A stretch of DNA of 64,000 nucleotides from Halomonas chromatireducens (GTDB lineage Bacteria; Pseudomonadota; Gammaproteobacteria; Pseudomonadales; Halomonadaceae), in contig NZ_CP014226.1 in the NCBI RefSeq assembly GCF_001545155.1, positions 2,904,345-2,968,344 on the forward strand, written 5' to 3'. Under the pieces are notes generated by a model that saw nothing but the letters and a program-made list of their open reading frames with translations, had not been told where the DNA came from and made no database searches. Shown here one piece after another: positions 32,948-43,697 of the stretch. How positions within the stretch are numbered: position 1 is the stretch's first letter; each line of letters begins with the position of its first letter. Both the position numbers and the translations under genes were made by a program.

Positions 32948-35137
32948 CTAGCCTGACTCCCTTTCACCGAGACCCAGATGCCGAATCGCATCACGTACCA
33001 TGAACAGTTGCATGAGGGATTCCAGCAGCGCCACGTCACGGCGACGCTGACGTCCTCCAGACAGGCCCAACAGTTCGGCGCGCAGGTCCATTGCCGCTTC
33101 GTCTTCGGCCAGGTCCAGATGCGCCGCAACTGTCGCAAGACCACTTGCCATCAGCAGACGCACATCGGGCCTCACCTCCCCCAGTTCCGAAGGGGCCAGC
33201 CGCTGCCAGGCCCGCCGCGTCAACTGCGGCAGCGCATCACCCTGAAGCTGCGCCACCAGCAACGATTGCGGATCACGCCCCAGTCGTGCCGGCGTCACCC
33301 AGTAGCGCTTGGCCAGAACGCGCCCGCTCTCCGTATCACGCACATCGCCAAGCCAGGCTTGCACCAAGACCGCTTGCACGCCCTTCCCTGCCTTGAGAGC
33401 CACTGCCACCGGCAGGCTCGAGAGGGCGAGGCGCCCCGGCGACCCACGAAAGCGACAGGCCACATCCCCCAGCGGCTCGGCCAGCTCACCCAGCGTCGAC
33501 AGTGACAGACGCTCGCCGGCATGCTCGACGCGCTGGCTGCCACGCACCTGGCTGCACCAGGTGATGGCCTTCTCCTCCAGCCAGTCAGCCGCTTCGCCAT
33601 CGGGCAAACCCTGTAGCAGATGCACGCTGACCGCCAAGCGTTGCAATGCATCCTCCAGTCGCGCCTGTTGCCCAGCTACCTGGCGGTGCTGAAGCAGTGG
33701 CAACGCCAACCAGCCCCCCTCCGGGTCGATGGCGATATCCGGCATGGACCAGCGCTCGCCCTTGACTCGCCGACGCTCGCTCCACAGCATGCCCAGCGCC
33801 TGCTCGGACGCTGGATAAGAGGACAGCAGTGACTCCAGCCGCCGCTGCTGGACGACTGCCGGCAGGCCGAGCAGATCCCAGACCGCTTCCAATTGCTGAA
33901 ATCCTGTCAGCCGTTGCCGCAGGGCCAGCAGCGTACTGGAGAGGCGGCGCCCCTGCCCCAGCAGGTTGGGGGAGCGCGCCGGCGCTTCCACGGCGCCCTG
34001 ACGGGGCGTGGATTGCGCCATGGCAACGCGGGCCTCCAGGGCGCGGTCAACCAGTGCCGGCACGTCGGCCACGGACATATCCTCCGGCACGCGCTGGCCA
34101 TGGGAGACGAACAGCAGGCGCAGGCCATGGCGCATCACGATATCCAGCACCGGCGCCAGGCGCCCGGCTTCATCCTGCTTGGTAATGATGCAGTCGCTGA
34201 GTTCAGCACCCGCCGCCTGTGCCGCCTGGCGATAGCGGATCACCACCTCTTCCAGTGTCTCGGGCTGACTGGCCGCATTGAGCAGCAGCACCAGTCTCAC
34301 CGGGGCATCGCCACCACGCAGGTGTGCCACCTGCTCAATGACACGATGGTCACGCTGGCTCATGCCAACCGTATCGATGATGACCCAAGACTTGCCGCGC
34401 ATGCGCTCGAGCAGGTCGGAGACCGGCTGGTCGGCATTCAGTGCATACATGGGGACATCGAGCAGCCGCGAATAGATTCGCAACTGCTCGTGGGCGCCGA
34501 TACGAAAGCTGTCGGTGGTCACCAGGGCGACCGGGCGGGTACCGTGACGCATGACGTAGCGAGCGGCCAGCTTGGCGGTAGTAGTGGTCTTGCCGATGCC
34601 TGTCGGTCCGATCAGGGCCACGATGCCGGCACGATCCAGGAAAGCGTCCTCGTCGTCGAGGCCCTCCAGACGGTTGACCAACTGGCGGTGCAGCCAGCTC
34701 ATGGCACGTGCATCCATATCCTGGCCGACCAGCTCTTCCGGCAAGGCCGAGACCACCTCACCGGCCAACTCCTGACGGAAGCCGGCCTCAAGCAAAAGAT
34801 GCTGAAGCTGTTCGCGAAGGCCACCGAGCGCCGCCGGCGCCTGCTCGCGCGACAACAGCGCACGCATATCCTGCATCTCCTCGAGCAGCCTCGCACTCAT
34901 GGCTTCGAAGGCACTCGACGCACCCTGTCCAGCAGCCGGAGGCGCAGAAGCGTTCGTCTGCGCGTGCCGTTGAGGATCGTCGCTACCACCCGGCGCCGCC
35001 GACTCGGCCATGGCCAGAATCTCGACGCCGTCATCTACTCGCCGGTTGGCCAGGATGAGGGCCTCATCGCCCAGAGCTTCGCGCACCTGGCGCATGGCAT
35101 CCCGGCTGTTCACGCCGGTAAATCGCATGACACTCAT
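32948..35137 (-). CDS. flhF: SRP-type GTPase FlhF with a long C-terminal extension
   Basis: FlhF is a signal-recognition-particle-type GTPase that positions flagella. At 729 residues it is much longer than usual (about 400-500). The N-terminal basic domain (MRFTGVNSRDAMRQVREALG) is followed by a variable linker and the NG domain: GPTGIGKTTTT (177-187), TTDSFRIGAHEQL, DTVGMSQRD and TKQDEAG. After about residue 380 comes a 350-residue extension that I do not recognise; it is rich in Leu, Arg and Gln and seems folded. ATG 35137 follows GGGAGG. It begins 3 bp after flhA. Confidence 0.95.
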   Translation of the reverse strand: MSVMRFTGVNSRDAMRQVREALGDEALILANRRVDDGVEILAMAESAAPGGSDDPQRHAQTNASAPPAAGQGASSAFEAMSARLLEEMQDMRALLSREQAPAALGGLREQLQHLLLEAGFRQELAGEVVSALPEELVGQDMDARAMSWLHRQLVNRLEGLDDEDAFLDRAGIVALIGPTGIGKTTTTAKLAARYVMRHGTRPVALVTTDSFRIGAHEQLRIYSRLLDVPMYALNADQPVSDLLERMRGKSWVIIDTVGMSQRDHRVIEQVAHLRGGDAPVRLVLLLNAASQPETLEEVVIRYRQAAQAAGAELSDCIITKQDEAGRLAPVLDIVMRHGLRLLFVSHGQRVPEDMSVADVPALVDRALEARVAMAQSTPRQGAVEAPARSPNLLGQGRRLSSTLLALRQRLTGFQQLEAVWDLLGLPAVVQQRRLESLLSSYPASEQALGMLWSERRRVKGERWSMPDIAIDPEGGWLALPLLQHRQVAGQQARLEDALQRLAVSVHLLQGLPDGEAADWLEEKAITWCSQVRGSQRVEHAGERLSLSTLGELAEPLGDVACRFRGSPGRLALSSLPVAVALKAGKGVQAVLVQAWLGDVRDTESGRVLAKRYWVTPARLGRDPQSLLVAQLQGDALPQLTRRAWQRLAPSELGEVRPDVRLLMASGLATVAAHLDLAEDEAAMDLRAELLGLSGGRQRRRDVALLESLMQLFMVRDAIRHLGLGERESG

Positions 35138-35140
35138 CGC

Positions 35141-37222
35141 TTATCGACCTCCCACCAGCGTCGTGACGCGCAGTGTCCTATCATCGGGAATCTCCGCCTG
35201 TGACATGACCACGAGATGACGCAGCCGGCGACGAAGGAAGCGAGACAGCAGCGGCCGCAGGCTGTGCTGCACCACCATGACAGGGGGCTCCCCGCTTGCT
35301 TCATGGCGAGTCAACGCCTGCTCCGCCTGACTCATCAACGTCTCCGCCAGCCCTGGTTCAAGGGCACCGTTACCGTTCATCGCCTGCATCAGTACCTGCT
35401 CGAGCTGTGCCTCCAAGCCAATGACATTGAGCGTGTCCTGACCCGGGAACCACTGCTGAGTGATCGACCGGCCCAGGGCGATTCGCACAAGGGCGGTCAG
35501 CTCATTGGCATCCTGCTGCTGAGGGGCATACTCTGCCAAGGTGTCGAGAATAGTACGCATGTCGCGAATCGAAACGTCCTCTTCCAGCAGGTTCTGCAGG
35601 ATACGTTGCAGCGTGGTCAAATTGATCGCCTTGGGCACCACGTCCTCAACCAGGGACTTCTGCTCCTCGCCCAGCTTGTCGAGAAGTTTCTGGACTTCCT
35701 GACGCCCCAGCATCTCGGCAGCGTGACGGTGCAGCACGTGGTTGAGATGCGTCGCCACCACGGTCCCCGCATCGACCACCGTATACCCATAGACCTGAGC
35801 ATGCTCCCGCTGCCCGGAATCGATCCATACCGCTGGCAAGCCGAAGGCCGGGTCTTCAGTGGGGGTGCCTTGCAGCTGGCCCGTCACCTGGCCGGGATCA
35901 ATGGCCAGCCACTGGCCCGGGAATGCCTCGGCCCGGCCGATTTCTGCGCCCTTGAGCGTAATCACGTAGGTATTGGCACCCAGCTCAAGGTTGTCACGAA
36001 TATGAACGACTGACGGGAGGAAGCCCACTTCCTGCGCAAATTTCTTGCGCACACTCTTGATGCGCCCCAGTAGCTCGCCCGCCTGGCGCTGATCGACCAG
36101 CGGGATCAGCCGGTGCCCCACTTCCAGCCCCAGTGTATCGACCAGCTGCACGTCGTCCCAACTCGCCTCGGGGGCCTCGGGAGGTGGTGGCGGTTCGGCG
36201 CTGATTTCCTGCTCGACCAGCCGCTGCTCCGCCTGCCGAGTCAGCATCCAGGCCAGGCCTGCCAGCAGGCCGGTAAAGAGCAGGAACACCATGTTGGGCA
36301 TACCCGGAACCATGCCCAGAAGGCCCATGACCACCGCGGCCAGAATCAACACCTGAGGATTGACGAACAGCTGACTTATCATCTGCTGACCCACATCCTC
36401 CTCGGTATTTACCCGGGAGACAGTAACGCCAGCGGCGGTGGAGATCACCAGCGCCGGGATCTGCGCCACCAGGCCGTCGCCGATGGTCATCAGCGTATAG
36501 GTCTTTGCCGCATCGCCGAAGCCCATGCCGTGTTGCAGCATGCCGATCAGCAGCCCGCCGATGATATTGACCACCATGATCACCAGGCCAGCCATGGCAT
36601 CGCCGCGCACGAACTTGCTGGCGCCGTCCATGGAGCCGTAGAAGTCCGCCTCCTGGGCAACCTCGGCACGCCGCTTACGGGCATCCTCCTCGCCGATCAG
36701 CCCTGCATTCAGGTCAGCATCGATGGCCATCTGCTTGCCCGGCATCGCGTCGAGCATGAAGCGAGCGCCCACCTCGGCGATCCGGCCGGCACCCTTGGTG
36801 ATTACCATGAAATTGATGATGACGAGAATCAGGAAGACCACCAGGCCGACGGCAAAGTTACCCCCCACCAGGAAGGTGCCAAAGGCCTCGATTACCTTGC
36901 CGGCGGAATCGCCACCCTGATGCCCCTCCATCAGGATGACACGGGTAGAAGCCACGTTGAGCGAAAGCCGCAGCAGCGTGGTAAAGAGCAGCACCGCCGG
37001 AAAGGCGGCGAAATCCAGCGGTTTCTGGGTGAACATGCTGACCAGCAGGACCATGATTGCCAGTGCGATGTTGAAGGTGAACAGCATGTCCAGCGCAAAA
37101 GGCGGCAGCGGCAGGATCATCATGGCCAGGATCATGAGGATCAGGATCGGCCCTGCCAGCAGCTTCATGCGCACGTCGCCCATCCAGTCGCGGCGACCGA
37201 TAATATGACTAAGGGACTTCAT
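35141..37222 (-). CDS. flhA: Flagellar export gate protein FlhA
   Basis: FlhA forms the nonameric export gate of the flagellar type III secretion system. It has 693 residues, the normal length. The N-terminal half has about eight transmembrane helices (for example ILILMILAMMILPLPPFALDML) and the conserved cytoplasmic FHIPEP-type loop with GRIAEVGARFMLDAMPGKQMAIDADL. The C-terminal cytoplasmic domain (after about 330) binds chaperone-substrate complexes such as FliT-FliD and FliS-FliC. The start overlaps flhB by 4 bases. Confidence 0.98.
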   Translation of the reverse strand: MKSLSHIIGRRDWMGDVRMKLLAGPILILMILAMMILPLPPFALDMLFTFNIALAIMVLLVSMFTQKPLDFAAFPAVLLFTTLLRLSLNVASTRVILMEGHQGGDSAGKVIEAFGTFLVGGNFAVGLVVFLILVIINFMVITKGAGRIAEVGARFMLDAMPGKQMAIDADLNAGLIGEEDARKRRAEVAQEADFYGSMDGASKFVRGDAMAGLVIMVVNIIGGLLIGMLQHGMGFGDAAKTYTLMTIGDGLVAQIPALVISTAAGVTVSRVNTEEDVGQQMISQLFVNPQVLILAAVVMGLLGMVPGMPNMVFLLFTGLLAGLAWMLTRQAEQRLVEQEISAEPPPPPEAPEASWDDVQLVDTLGLEVGHRLIPLVDQRQAGELLGRIKSVRKKFAQEVGFLPSVVHIRDNLELGANTYVITLKGAEIGRAEAFPGQWLAIDPGQVTGQLQGTPTEDPAFGLPAVWIDSGQREHAQVYGYTVVDAGTVVATHLNHVLHRHAAEMLGRQEVQKLLDKLGEEQKSLVEDVVPKAINLTTLQRILQNLLEEDVSIRDMRTILDTLAEYAPQQQDANELTALVRIALGRSITQQWFPGQDTLNVIGLEAQLEQVLMQAMNGNGALEPGLAETLMSQAEQALTRHEASGEPPVMVVQHSLRPLLSRFLRRRLRHLVVMSQAEIPDDRTLRVTTLVGGR

Positions 37223-38415
37223 TGACGCCCCCCGGTCGAATCATTGCGCTGTGATGCATTTCGATCAGCCTCGTCATTGTCACCGGGCACGGCCAGCTCT
37301 GGCGGTATGGGTAGATCCTCGGGCGTAGGTGGCACGTCTCCCCCCTCAAGTGACACATGCTTGAGGCGGAAGGCCCAGGCCAGCACCTCCGCCACGGCAG
37401 TATACAGAGTCAATGGGATCTCCCTGTCGAGATCCACGTGATGATACAGAGCCCGCGCCAGCGGTGGGGCCTCAAGCAGGGGTACACCAGCTTCCTGGCC
37501 CACTTCCCGGATACGCGCTGCCACCATGTCAGCCCCCTTGGCCACGACACGTGGCGCGCCCATCTGTTTCTCGTCGTACTGCAACGCCACCGCGTAGTGC
37601 GTGGGGTTGGTAATGATGACGTCCGCTTCGGGCACCTTGCTCATCATTCGGCCTCGGGCCATTGCCTGCTGCTGGGAGCGAATGCGGGCCTTGACGTGCG
37701 GGTCGCCCTCGCTCTCCTTGTGCTCCCGCTTGACCTCCTCCTTGGACATGCGCAGCTTCTTGGCATGGCTATATAGCTGATAAGGCACGTCGATCAGGAT
37801 GACCACCAGCAGCGTCAGCACCATCAGTCCGCAGGCCTGGGCCGCCATCATCAGGGCACGTGCCAGGGCCTGTGTCGTTGGCTGATCGAGCAGCGAGAGG
37901 TACTCACCCCGATTGAAGTAAAGGTATGCCATCCCTACCCCACCGATCAGCGTCGACTTGGCAATCGCCTTGAACAACTCGACCAGGGCCTGCACGCCGA
38001 ACATCCGCTTCAAGCCCTTGAACAGGTTCAGCTTCGACAACTGCGGCTTGAGCGACTTGGCTGATATCAGCCAGCCACCCAGCAGGGCCGGGGCCACCAG
38101 GGCGATCAGGGCCAGCAACAGGAACAGCGGCAGCATCGTCCACAGCGTGCGCTGCCCAAGGTTCAGCACGTTGACCAGCATGGGGCCCGTCTCGAAGGCC
38201 TGCTGCCGCTCAAAGAGAAAGGCCTGTTCCATTACCAGACCCAACTGGTCATAAAGCATGGCACCCATCGACCACATGCCCACCACACCGCCCAACAGCA
38301 GCATGAACGTGGTCAATTCACGGGATCGGGCAACCTGCCCCTCCTCGCGCGACTTCTGGAGTCGTCGAGGCGTGGCCTCTTCGGTCTTTTCCTGATCACT
38401 GCTCTGGTCAGCCAT
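37219..38415 (-). CDS. flhB: Flagellar export switch protein FlhB
   Basis: FlhB controls the switch from rod/hook to filament export. It is 398 residues with four transmembrane helices in the first 215 residues and a cytoplasmic domain containing the autocleavage site NPTH at 270-273 (VIITNPTHYAVALQY). The N-terminus SDQEKTEEATPRRLQKSREEGQVARS is typical. The C-terminal tail is rich in Pro, Asp and Asn. It is the first gene of the flhB-A-F block, 196 bp downstream of cheZ. A separate short FlhB C-terminal homologue occurs at 55914. Confidence 0.98.
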   Translation of the reverse strand: MADQSSDQEKTEEATPRRLQKSREEGQVARSRELTTFMLLLGGVVGMWSMGAMLYDQLGLVMEQAFLFERQQAFETGPMLVNVLNLGQRTLWTMLPLFLLLALIALVAPALLGGWLISAKSLKPQLSKLNLFKGLKRMFGVQALVELFKAIAKSTLIGGVGMAYLYFNRGEYLSLLDQPTTQALARALMMAAQACGLMVLTLLVVILIDVPYQLYSHAKKLRMSKEEVKREHKESEGDPHVKARIRSQQQAMARGRMMSKVPEADVIITNPTHYAVALQYDEKQMGAPRVVAKGADMVAARIREVGQEAGVPLLEAPPLARALYHHVDLDREIPLTLYTAVAEVLAWAFRLKHVSLEGGDVPPTPEDLPIPPELAVPGDNDEADRNASQRNDSTGGRQ

Positions 38416-38611
38416 GGCATCCGGACGTTCGTGTGCACGCTGGCTATTGTGGGGGCTTCAAGGGAAGGGTAATACGCCAAAAAGCGCCGATGATCGTGGC
38501 CTTATCGACCATGACCCTCGACGCGGAAGCGGTAACGGAGAAAACGTAAGTGGCCAGGAGCCTTTCGGATTTGACCGTTCTCGGTAAACCAGCGTTAAGT
38601 TCGAGAGGCTT

Positions 38612-39301
38612 CTAGAACCCCAACTGATCGAGAAGATCGTCGACCTGGTCCTGATCGGTGACGATATCAGCCGCAGGCTTGATCTGAGGGCCATTGAGCA
38701 GGCTCTCCTCACGCTTGCGGTCGTTTTCCCACTGATCGTTGGCCTTCTGCTGCATGGTTTCCCGGTCCATGTTCTCGGGAACGGCGTCGATGAGCACTTG
38801 CACTAGCTGGTGCTCGATCTCGCGAATCACATCCATCATCTTCTTGATGACCTGGCCCGTCAGGTCCTGGAAATCCTGAGCCATCATGATCTCGAGCAGC
38901 TCCTTCTGGGTTGCCTGGGTCTTGTCAGGCACGCCGGCAAGGTAGGACCGCGTCTCGTTGACCAGCTCGCGCGCCTCATCGAGCTCCTTGGGCTCCGCGA
39001 ACCACTCTGCCCAGCGCTTGTCCAGCGCCCCGGCATCATCGCTGAGGGAATCCTGCAGCGGCTGCGCCCGGTCGATGGCATTCAGCGCACGCTCGGCGGC
39101 CTGCTCGGTCATTGTCGCCACATAGCTGAGACGATCCCGGGCGTCGGGTATGGCTTCCGCAGCCTTTTCAATCTCCTTGTCCAAGCCCAGCTCGCGCATG
39201 CTCTCTCTGAGCATGCGCGTCAGTTGACCAATACGCTGCACCAGTTCCTCACCGGCGGCGCTGGACGGCTGCGCCTCACCGGGCTGCTCGTTTGCGCTCA
39301 T
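38612..39301 (-). CDS. cheZ: CheY-P phosphatase CheZ
   Basis: CheZ dephosphorylates CheY-P. It is 229 residues and mostly a long helical hairpin. The catalytic segment [17 protein letters not shown] is intact, and the C-terminal CheY-binding peptide is [11 protein letters not shown]. It follows cheY by 37 bp as in enteric bacteria. The sequence after it (38416-38611) is gene-free; I see a GTCGATAA -10-like element on the leftward strand but no good sigma-28 -35 box. Confidence 0.97.
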   Translation of the reverse strand: MSANEQPGEAQPSSAAGEELVQRIGQLTRMLRESMRELGLDKEIEKAAEAIPDARDRLSYVATMTEQAAERALNAIDRAQPLQDSLSDDAGALDKRWAEWFAEPKELDEARELVNETRSYLAGVPDKTQATQKELLEIMMAQDFQDLTGQVIKKMMDVIREIEHQLVQVLIDAVPENMDRETMQQKANDQWENDRKREESLLNGPQIKPAADIVTDQDQVDDLLDQLGF

Positions 39302-39338
39302 CTTGTCGTCTCCTTCGCCAGGTAACTATCCCCGGCAA

Positions 39339-39728
39339 TCACTTGCCCATTTTCTCGAATATCTTGTTGAGTTTTTCTTCCAGGGTTGCGGCCGTGAAGG
39401 GTTTGACCACATAGCCACTGGCGCCTGCCTGGGCAGCGGCGATGATATTCTCCTTCTTGGCTTCGGCAGTGACCATCAGTACCGGCAGCTCCTTGAGCCC
39501 GTCGTCGGCACGAATCTGCTTGAGCATCTCCAGTCCGTCGAGATTGGGCATGTTCCAGTCGGACACCACGAACTCAAAGCCACCCGAACGGAGTTTGCTC
39601 AACGCCTCCTGGCCATCCTCGGCCTCCTCGACATTGGTGTAACCCAGTTCCTTGAGCAGGCTCCGAACGATCCTCCGCATGGTCGGGAAGTCATCGACCA
39701 CCAGAAAGCTCATGTTCTTGTCAGCCAT
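39339..39728 (-). CDS. cheY: Chemotaxis response regulator CheY
   Basis: This 129-residue single receiver domain has the phosphoacceptor Asp57 in VVSDWNMPN, the acidic pair in VVDDFP, Thr87 in VTAEA and Lys109 in VVKPF, the same numbering as E. coli CheY. It binds FliM when phosphorylated. Located between the first receptor gene and cheZ. Confidence 0.98.
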   Translation of the reverse strand: MADKNMSFLVVDDFPTMRRIVRSLLKELGYTNVEEAEDGQEALSKLRSGGFEFVVSDWNMPNLDGLEMLKQIRADDGLKELPVLMVTAEAKKENIIAAAQAGASGYVVKPFTAATLEEKLNKIFEKMGK

Positions 39729-39790
39729 CGGGATTCCTCATTTGTGTCATGCAATAGTTGACTGACGGCGGGACTCTCCGCCGCCATAGT

Positions 39791-41551
39791 TCAGAATTCT
39801 TCCCACTCGCCCTCGGCCACAGGCTCGTTGCGTGCCTTGCGCTGCGGCTTGGGGTCCACCTCAGCGACCTGTCGCTGTGCAGGCTGCGCCAGTGCCGGCA
39901 CGCGGGTGCGGGCCGCCAGGTCGGCACGGCTCTGGTCCGTACCGACCTTGGCATTCTCCGCCGGCTGCGTCTGGTGTGAGGCCTGAAGGGCGTCTCCAGC
40001 CAGGCGGAATACCGCCACGGCCTGCTCCAGTCGACTGGCCTGCTCCTCCAGTGAGGAAGCCGCCACGGTGGCCTGCTGGACCAGCGACGCGTTCTGCTGA
40101 GTCACCTGATCCATCTGCCCCACCGCCTGGCTGACCTGCTCGATGCCGTCACTCTGCTCCTGTGAGGCCGCGGAGATCTCATCCATGATGTCGGTGACAC
40201 GACGAACCGCCGCCACCACCCCATCCATGGTCTCCCCGGCCTGTTCGGCCAGCGTCGAGCCCTCCTTGACCTGGGCTACCGAACCATCGATCAGCTCCTT
40301 GATCTCCTTGGCGGCAGTGGCACTGCGGCTGGCGAGATTGCGCACCTCGCCGGCCACCACGGCAAAGCCTCGACCCTGTTCGCCGGCCCTTGCCGCTTCC
40401 ACGGAGGCATTCAGCGCCAGAATGTTCGTCTGGAAGGCGATGGAATCGATCACGCTGGTGATATCGCTGATCTTCTTCGAGCTGGCCGAGATACCACCCA
40501 TGGTCTGCACGACACGATCGACCACCTCGCCGCCCCGCTCCGCGGTGGTTGAGGCATCCAGGGCCAGGCCGCTGGCCTGGCGGGCGTTGTCGGCGTTCTG
40601 GCGAACGGTCGCGGTGATCTCCTCCATGCTTGCCGCCGTCTCCTGCAGCGATGCGGCCTGCTGCTCGGTGCGCGACGAGAGATCGGCGTTACCACCGGCG
40701 ATCTCGCGAGTGCCGATATGTATCGACCCGCTGCTGTCTCGCACCTGTCCGACGATACGCACCAGGCTCTGCTGCATATTGCGCATGGCGTTGAACAGCT
40801 TGCCGATCTCGTTCTGGCTCCCCTGCGGGATCTTCCCGGTCAGGTCGGCCTTGGAAATGGTCTGCAGGTGCTGGACCGCCGTGTTCAGGGGCCGGACGAC
40901 CGTTGCCCGCAGCCCCAGATAGACAAGCAGCAGCACCGCAGCGGCCAGCAGGAGAGCCCCCAGCTTGATCAGCTCGAAGCGATCCGCCTGCTGCTGGAAG
41001 TCTGCCACCATCGCTGAAGCGCTATCGAACCCGTAGGCGACGAAAGCCGCCATGCTGGCGCTCAGGGCCTCTGCCGGCTCGATCAGCTCATCGCGCAGAT
41101 TCCCGAACTCCGGGGTATTGAGTTCATCGAGAGCAACATGCTGTTGACGCACCAGCTCCAGCACGTTGGTGAAGTTCGATTCCACCTCACCAGCGAGGGC
41201 CACGCCCTGGGACGACTTGGGAGCGTCAGCGAAGTTGCTGAGGCGCCGCTCCGAGCGGTTGAGATAATCGTCCGCCTGGGCAAGCTGCTCATTGGCCTGG
41301 GCCATACGTCCCAGCATGACCTGGTTGGAGGCAATCTCGAGGCTCACCCGTGCCTGATTAAGCAATGCATCGGCCCGATTGATTTCATTGAGCTGCTGCA
41401 CGTTGATCCGGTCCAGGTCGGCCAGTATCAGGCCCGCCTGGCGATCCGAGAGTGCCGACAGCGTCGCTACCAGGCCAATCAAGACGGCAAAGCTGATCAG
41501 TGCGACAATCACGGATACGTGAATGCTGATGTTGCGGATGAATCGACTCAT
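39791..41551 (-). CDS. Methyl-accepting chemotaxis protein with C-terminal CheR/CheB tether
   Basis: This 586-residue receptor has a transmembrane helix near 10-32, a periplasmic four-helix-bundle-type ligand domain (about 35-190), a second helix near 193-216, HAMP, and a signalling domain with the hairpin tip [28 protein letters not shown]. The C-terminus has a flexible Pro/Ala/Lys-rich linker and ends GEWEEF, a WxxF-type docking pentapeptide. It sits between cheB and cheY. The ligand is unknown. Confidence 0.95.
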   Translation of the reverse strand: MSRFIRNISIHVSVIVALISFAVLIGLVATLSALSDRQAGLILADLDRINVQQLNEINRADALLNQARVSLEIASNQVMLGRMAQANEQLAQADDYLNRSERRLSNFADAPKSSQGVALAGEVESNFTNVLELVRQQHVALDELNTPEFGNLRDELIEPAEALSASMAAFVAYGFDSASAMVADFQQQADRFELIKLGALLLAAAVLLLVYLGLRATVVRPLNTAVQHLQTISKADLTGKIPQGSQNEIGKLFNAMRNMQQSLVRIVGQVRDSSGSIHIGTREIAGGNADLSSRTEQQAASLQETAASMEEITATVRQNADNARQASGLALDASTTAERGGEVVDRVVQTMGGISASSKKISDITSVIDSIAFQTNILALNASVEAARAGEQGRGFAVVAGEVRNLASRSATAAKEIKELIDGSVAQVKEGSTLAEQAGETMDGVVAAVRRVTDIMDEISAASQEQSDGIEQVSQAVGQMDQVTQQNASLVQQATVAASSLEEQASRLEQAVAVFRLAGDALQASHQTQPAENAKVGTDQSRADLAARTRVPALAQPAQRQVAEVDPKPQRKARNEPVAEGEWEEF

Positions 41552-41606
41552 ATCGGCAGTTCCTCGCGCTCTGTGACGCTAGTGTCTTCAGTCTTGATTG
41601 TTATGA

Positions 41607-42668
41607 TTAGACCCGCTGTGCACGGCCAGAGGCCGCCACCAGAGCCATCAAGCGTTCCGGTATGTCGTCAAGGCCGAGCACCTCGGCTGCCCCACCCAAG
41701 GCGATGGCCTCACGAGGCATGCCAAACACAACACAGCTCGCCTCGTCCTGGGCAACCGTGGCAGACCCTGCCTGACGCATCTCGAGCAGCCCGGCCGCAC
41801 CGTCCTTGCCCATGCCGGTCAGAATCACACCGATGGCATTGCGCCCCGCCTGGGTCGAGGCGGAATGGAAGAGCACGTCCACGGATGGACGATGACGGTT
41901 GACCGGGGGGCCGTCGTCCAGCCGAGCGACATAGTTGGCTCCACTGCGAGCCAGCTTGAGGTGGGAGTCACCCGGGGCGATATAGGCGTGGCCCGGTAGC
42001 ACGCGTTCACCGTCGCTGGCCTCCTTGACCGTGATCTGGCACAGCCGGTCGAGCCGCTCGGCGAAGGAACGGGTAAAGCCACCCGGCATGTGCTGGGTGA
42101 TCAGGATGGCAGGACTGTTGGCCGGCAGCGGTTCCAGTACGGCGCGTATCGCCTCGGTGCCACCCGTCGAAGCCCCGATGATGATCAGCTTTTCACTGGA
42201 GACCAGCGGTGCCTTCAGCGTTGGCCGTGTGGCCGCCTCTGGTCGCCGGGCCTGTCTTGGTCGTGACTTGGCGGCGGCGCGAATCTTCTCGGCGATATCG
42301 TTGGCATAATCCATCATGCCGTTGCGAATCCCCAGCGCCGGCTTGGCGACGAAGTCAACGGCCCCCAGCTCCAGGGCTCGAAGCGTGACTTCAGACCCAG
42401 CCTGCGTCAGCGAAGACACCATCAGGACCGGCATGGGCCTCAGGCGCATCAGACGCTCGAGGAAATCGAGGCCGTCCATGCGCGGCATCTCGACGTCCAG
42501 CGTCAGCACATCCGGATTGTGACGCTTGATGAGATCACGTGCCACCAAGGGATCCGGCGCCACGGCTACGACTTCCATATCCGGCTGGGAGTTGATGATC
42601 TCGCTCAGCAGGTCGCGAATCAGGGCTGAATCATCGACACACAGCACTTTGATCCTGTTCGATCCCAA
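41607..42668 (-). CDS. cheB: Chemotaxis methylesterase CheB
   Basis: CheB removes methyl groups from, and deamidates, receptors. I start at TTG 42668, seven bases after a perfect AAGGAGG; the frame runs to a GTG at 42704 without such a site. This gives 353 residues. The receiver domain holds CVDDSALIR and [12 protein letters not shown]. The methylesterase triad residues are in [10 protein letters not shown] (Ser), ITQHMPGGF (His) and [11 protein letters not shown] (Asp). A sigma-28-like promoter lies 65-91 bases upstream. Confidence 0.97.
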   Translation of the reverse strand: MGSNRIKVLCVDDSALIRDLLSEIINSQPDMEVVAVAPDPLVARDLIKRHNPDVLTLDVEMPRMDGLDFLERLMRLRPMPVLMVSSLTQAGSEVTLRALELGAVDFVAKPALGIRNGMMDYANDIAEKIRAAAKSRPRQARRPEAATRPTLKAPLVSSEKLIIIGASTGGTEAIRAVLEPLPANSPAILITQHMPGGFTRSFAERLDRLCQITVKEASDGERVLPGHAYIAPGDSHLKLARSGANYVARLDDGPPVNRHRPSVDVLFHSASTQAGRNAIGVILTGMGKDGAAGLLEMRQAGSATVAQDEASCVVFGMPREAIALGGAAEVLGLDDIPERLMALVAASGRAQRV

Positions 42669-42732
42669 GACGAGGCCTCCTTGATGACAAGGGCCGCTCG
42701 ACACGGCCCAGGGCGAATGATGTATAGGTCTA

Positions 42733-42759
42733 CCATCGGCCTGGCCGGCCAGAACTTTA
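42733..42759 (-). promoter_or_regulatory. Sigma-28 promoter upstream of cheB
   Basis: Read leftward: TAAAGTTC, 11 bases, GCCGATGG. The -35 has one mismatch and the -10 two, and spacing is exact. It would give cheB, the adjacent receptor, cheY and cheZ an internal start within the larger operon. Confidence 0.7.
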
Positions 42760-42806
42760 GCGCTCAGGCGATCAACGTTGGCAGGCCGAAAGGATGAAGT
42801 GAAAAC

Positions 42807-43697
42807 TCAACGGTGGCTGGCAAGGGTGTAGACGGTCTGCCCCCGCAGCCGGAATACCTTGCTGATATAGGAGAAATTCTCGGAGTGACCGGCAAACAGC
42901 AGCCCATTGGGCTTGAGCAACGGGGCAAAGCGCTCGAGAATTCGCGCCTGGGTCTCCTTGTCGAAATAGATCATGACGTTACGACAAAAGATCGCATCGA
43001 AGGGCCCCTTGACCGGCCACTGGGGCGCCAGCAAGTTCATTGACTGAAAATCCACCAGCGAGGAGACTTCGGGCCGAATCCTGGCGAACCCCTCATGCCG
43101 TCCCTTGCCCTTCTGGAAGAACCGCTTCACTCGCGCTTCATCGAGCTTGCGCACCTGCTCGATGGGATAGACCCCCGCCCTGGCCCTTGCGAGGGCTTCC
43201 GTATCGATGTCGGTGGCCACCACGCGAGCATCGGATGCCTTCGGGCCAAGGCTTTCCAGCAGGGTCATGGCGAGCGAGTAAGGCTCCTCACCCGATGACG
43301 CAGCAGCACTCCAGAGCCGCACCGGCCCACTGGCCTGGCGGACATGCTCGGCCAGTAGCGGGAAATGGTGCATCTCCCGAAAGAACGCGGTGAGATTGGT
43401 GGTCAAGGCGTTGGTAAACTCCTCCCACTCCCTTGCCTCAGGCTGGCGCGCCAGCCTGGCAAGATAATCGCTGAAGCGGATCAGTCCATGATGACGCAAG
43501 CGTTTTGCAAGACGGCTGTAGACCATCTCGCGCTTGTGCTCGGCCAACACGATGCCCGCTCGCTGATAGATCAACTTGCGAATCTGGGTGAAGTCCTCGT
43601 CGGTCAGGACCAGATCACGCTCGAGTTGGCCGAGACCGGACCACTGACCCGGGTCTGCGCCGGAGCCTGGCTCTGTAGTCGTCAAAACGTTTCCCAC
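42807..43697 (-). CDS. cheR: Chemotaxis methyltransferase CheR
   Basis: CheR methylates receptor glutamates using S-adenosylmethionine. It has 296 residues from GTG 43697; a TTG at 43685 that overlaps the upstream stop codon (TTGA) is equally possible. An N-terminal helical domain ([14 protein letters not shown]) is followed by [13 protein letters not shown] and the SAM-binding core ([40 protein letters not shown]). The beta-subdomain that docks receptor pentapeptides is present, consistent with the WxxF tails of all four receptors here. Confidence 0.96.
   Translation of the reverse strand: MGNVLTTTEPGSGADPGQWSGLGQLERDLVLTDEDFTQIRKLIYQRAGIVLAEHKREMVYSRLAKRLRHHGLIRFSDYLARLARQPEAREWEEFTNALTTNLTAFFREMHHFPLLAEHVRQASGPVRLWSAAASSGEEPYSLAMTLLESLGPKASDARVVATDIDTEALARARAGVYPIEQVRKLDEARVKRFFQKGKGRHEGFARIRPEVSSLVDFQSMNLLAPQWPVKGPFDAIFCRNVMIYFDKETQARILERFAPLLKPNGLLFAGHSENFSYISKVFRLRGQTVYTLASHR

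Noticed and set aside
33893..35203. Open frame of 436 codons opposite flhF
   Set aside because: Antisense to the confirmed FlhF GTPase domain, with no domain similarity and Arg/His-rich composition typical of a shadow.
38416..38611. Sigma-28 promoter upstream of flhB
   Set aside because: A GTCGATAA -10-like box is present but the -35 position does not resemble TAAAGTTT.
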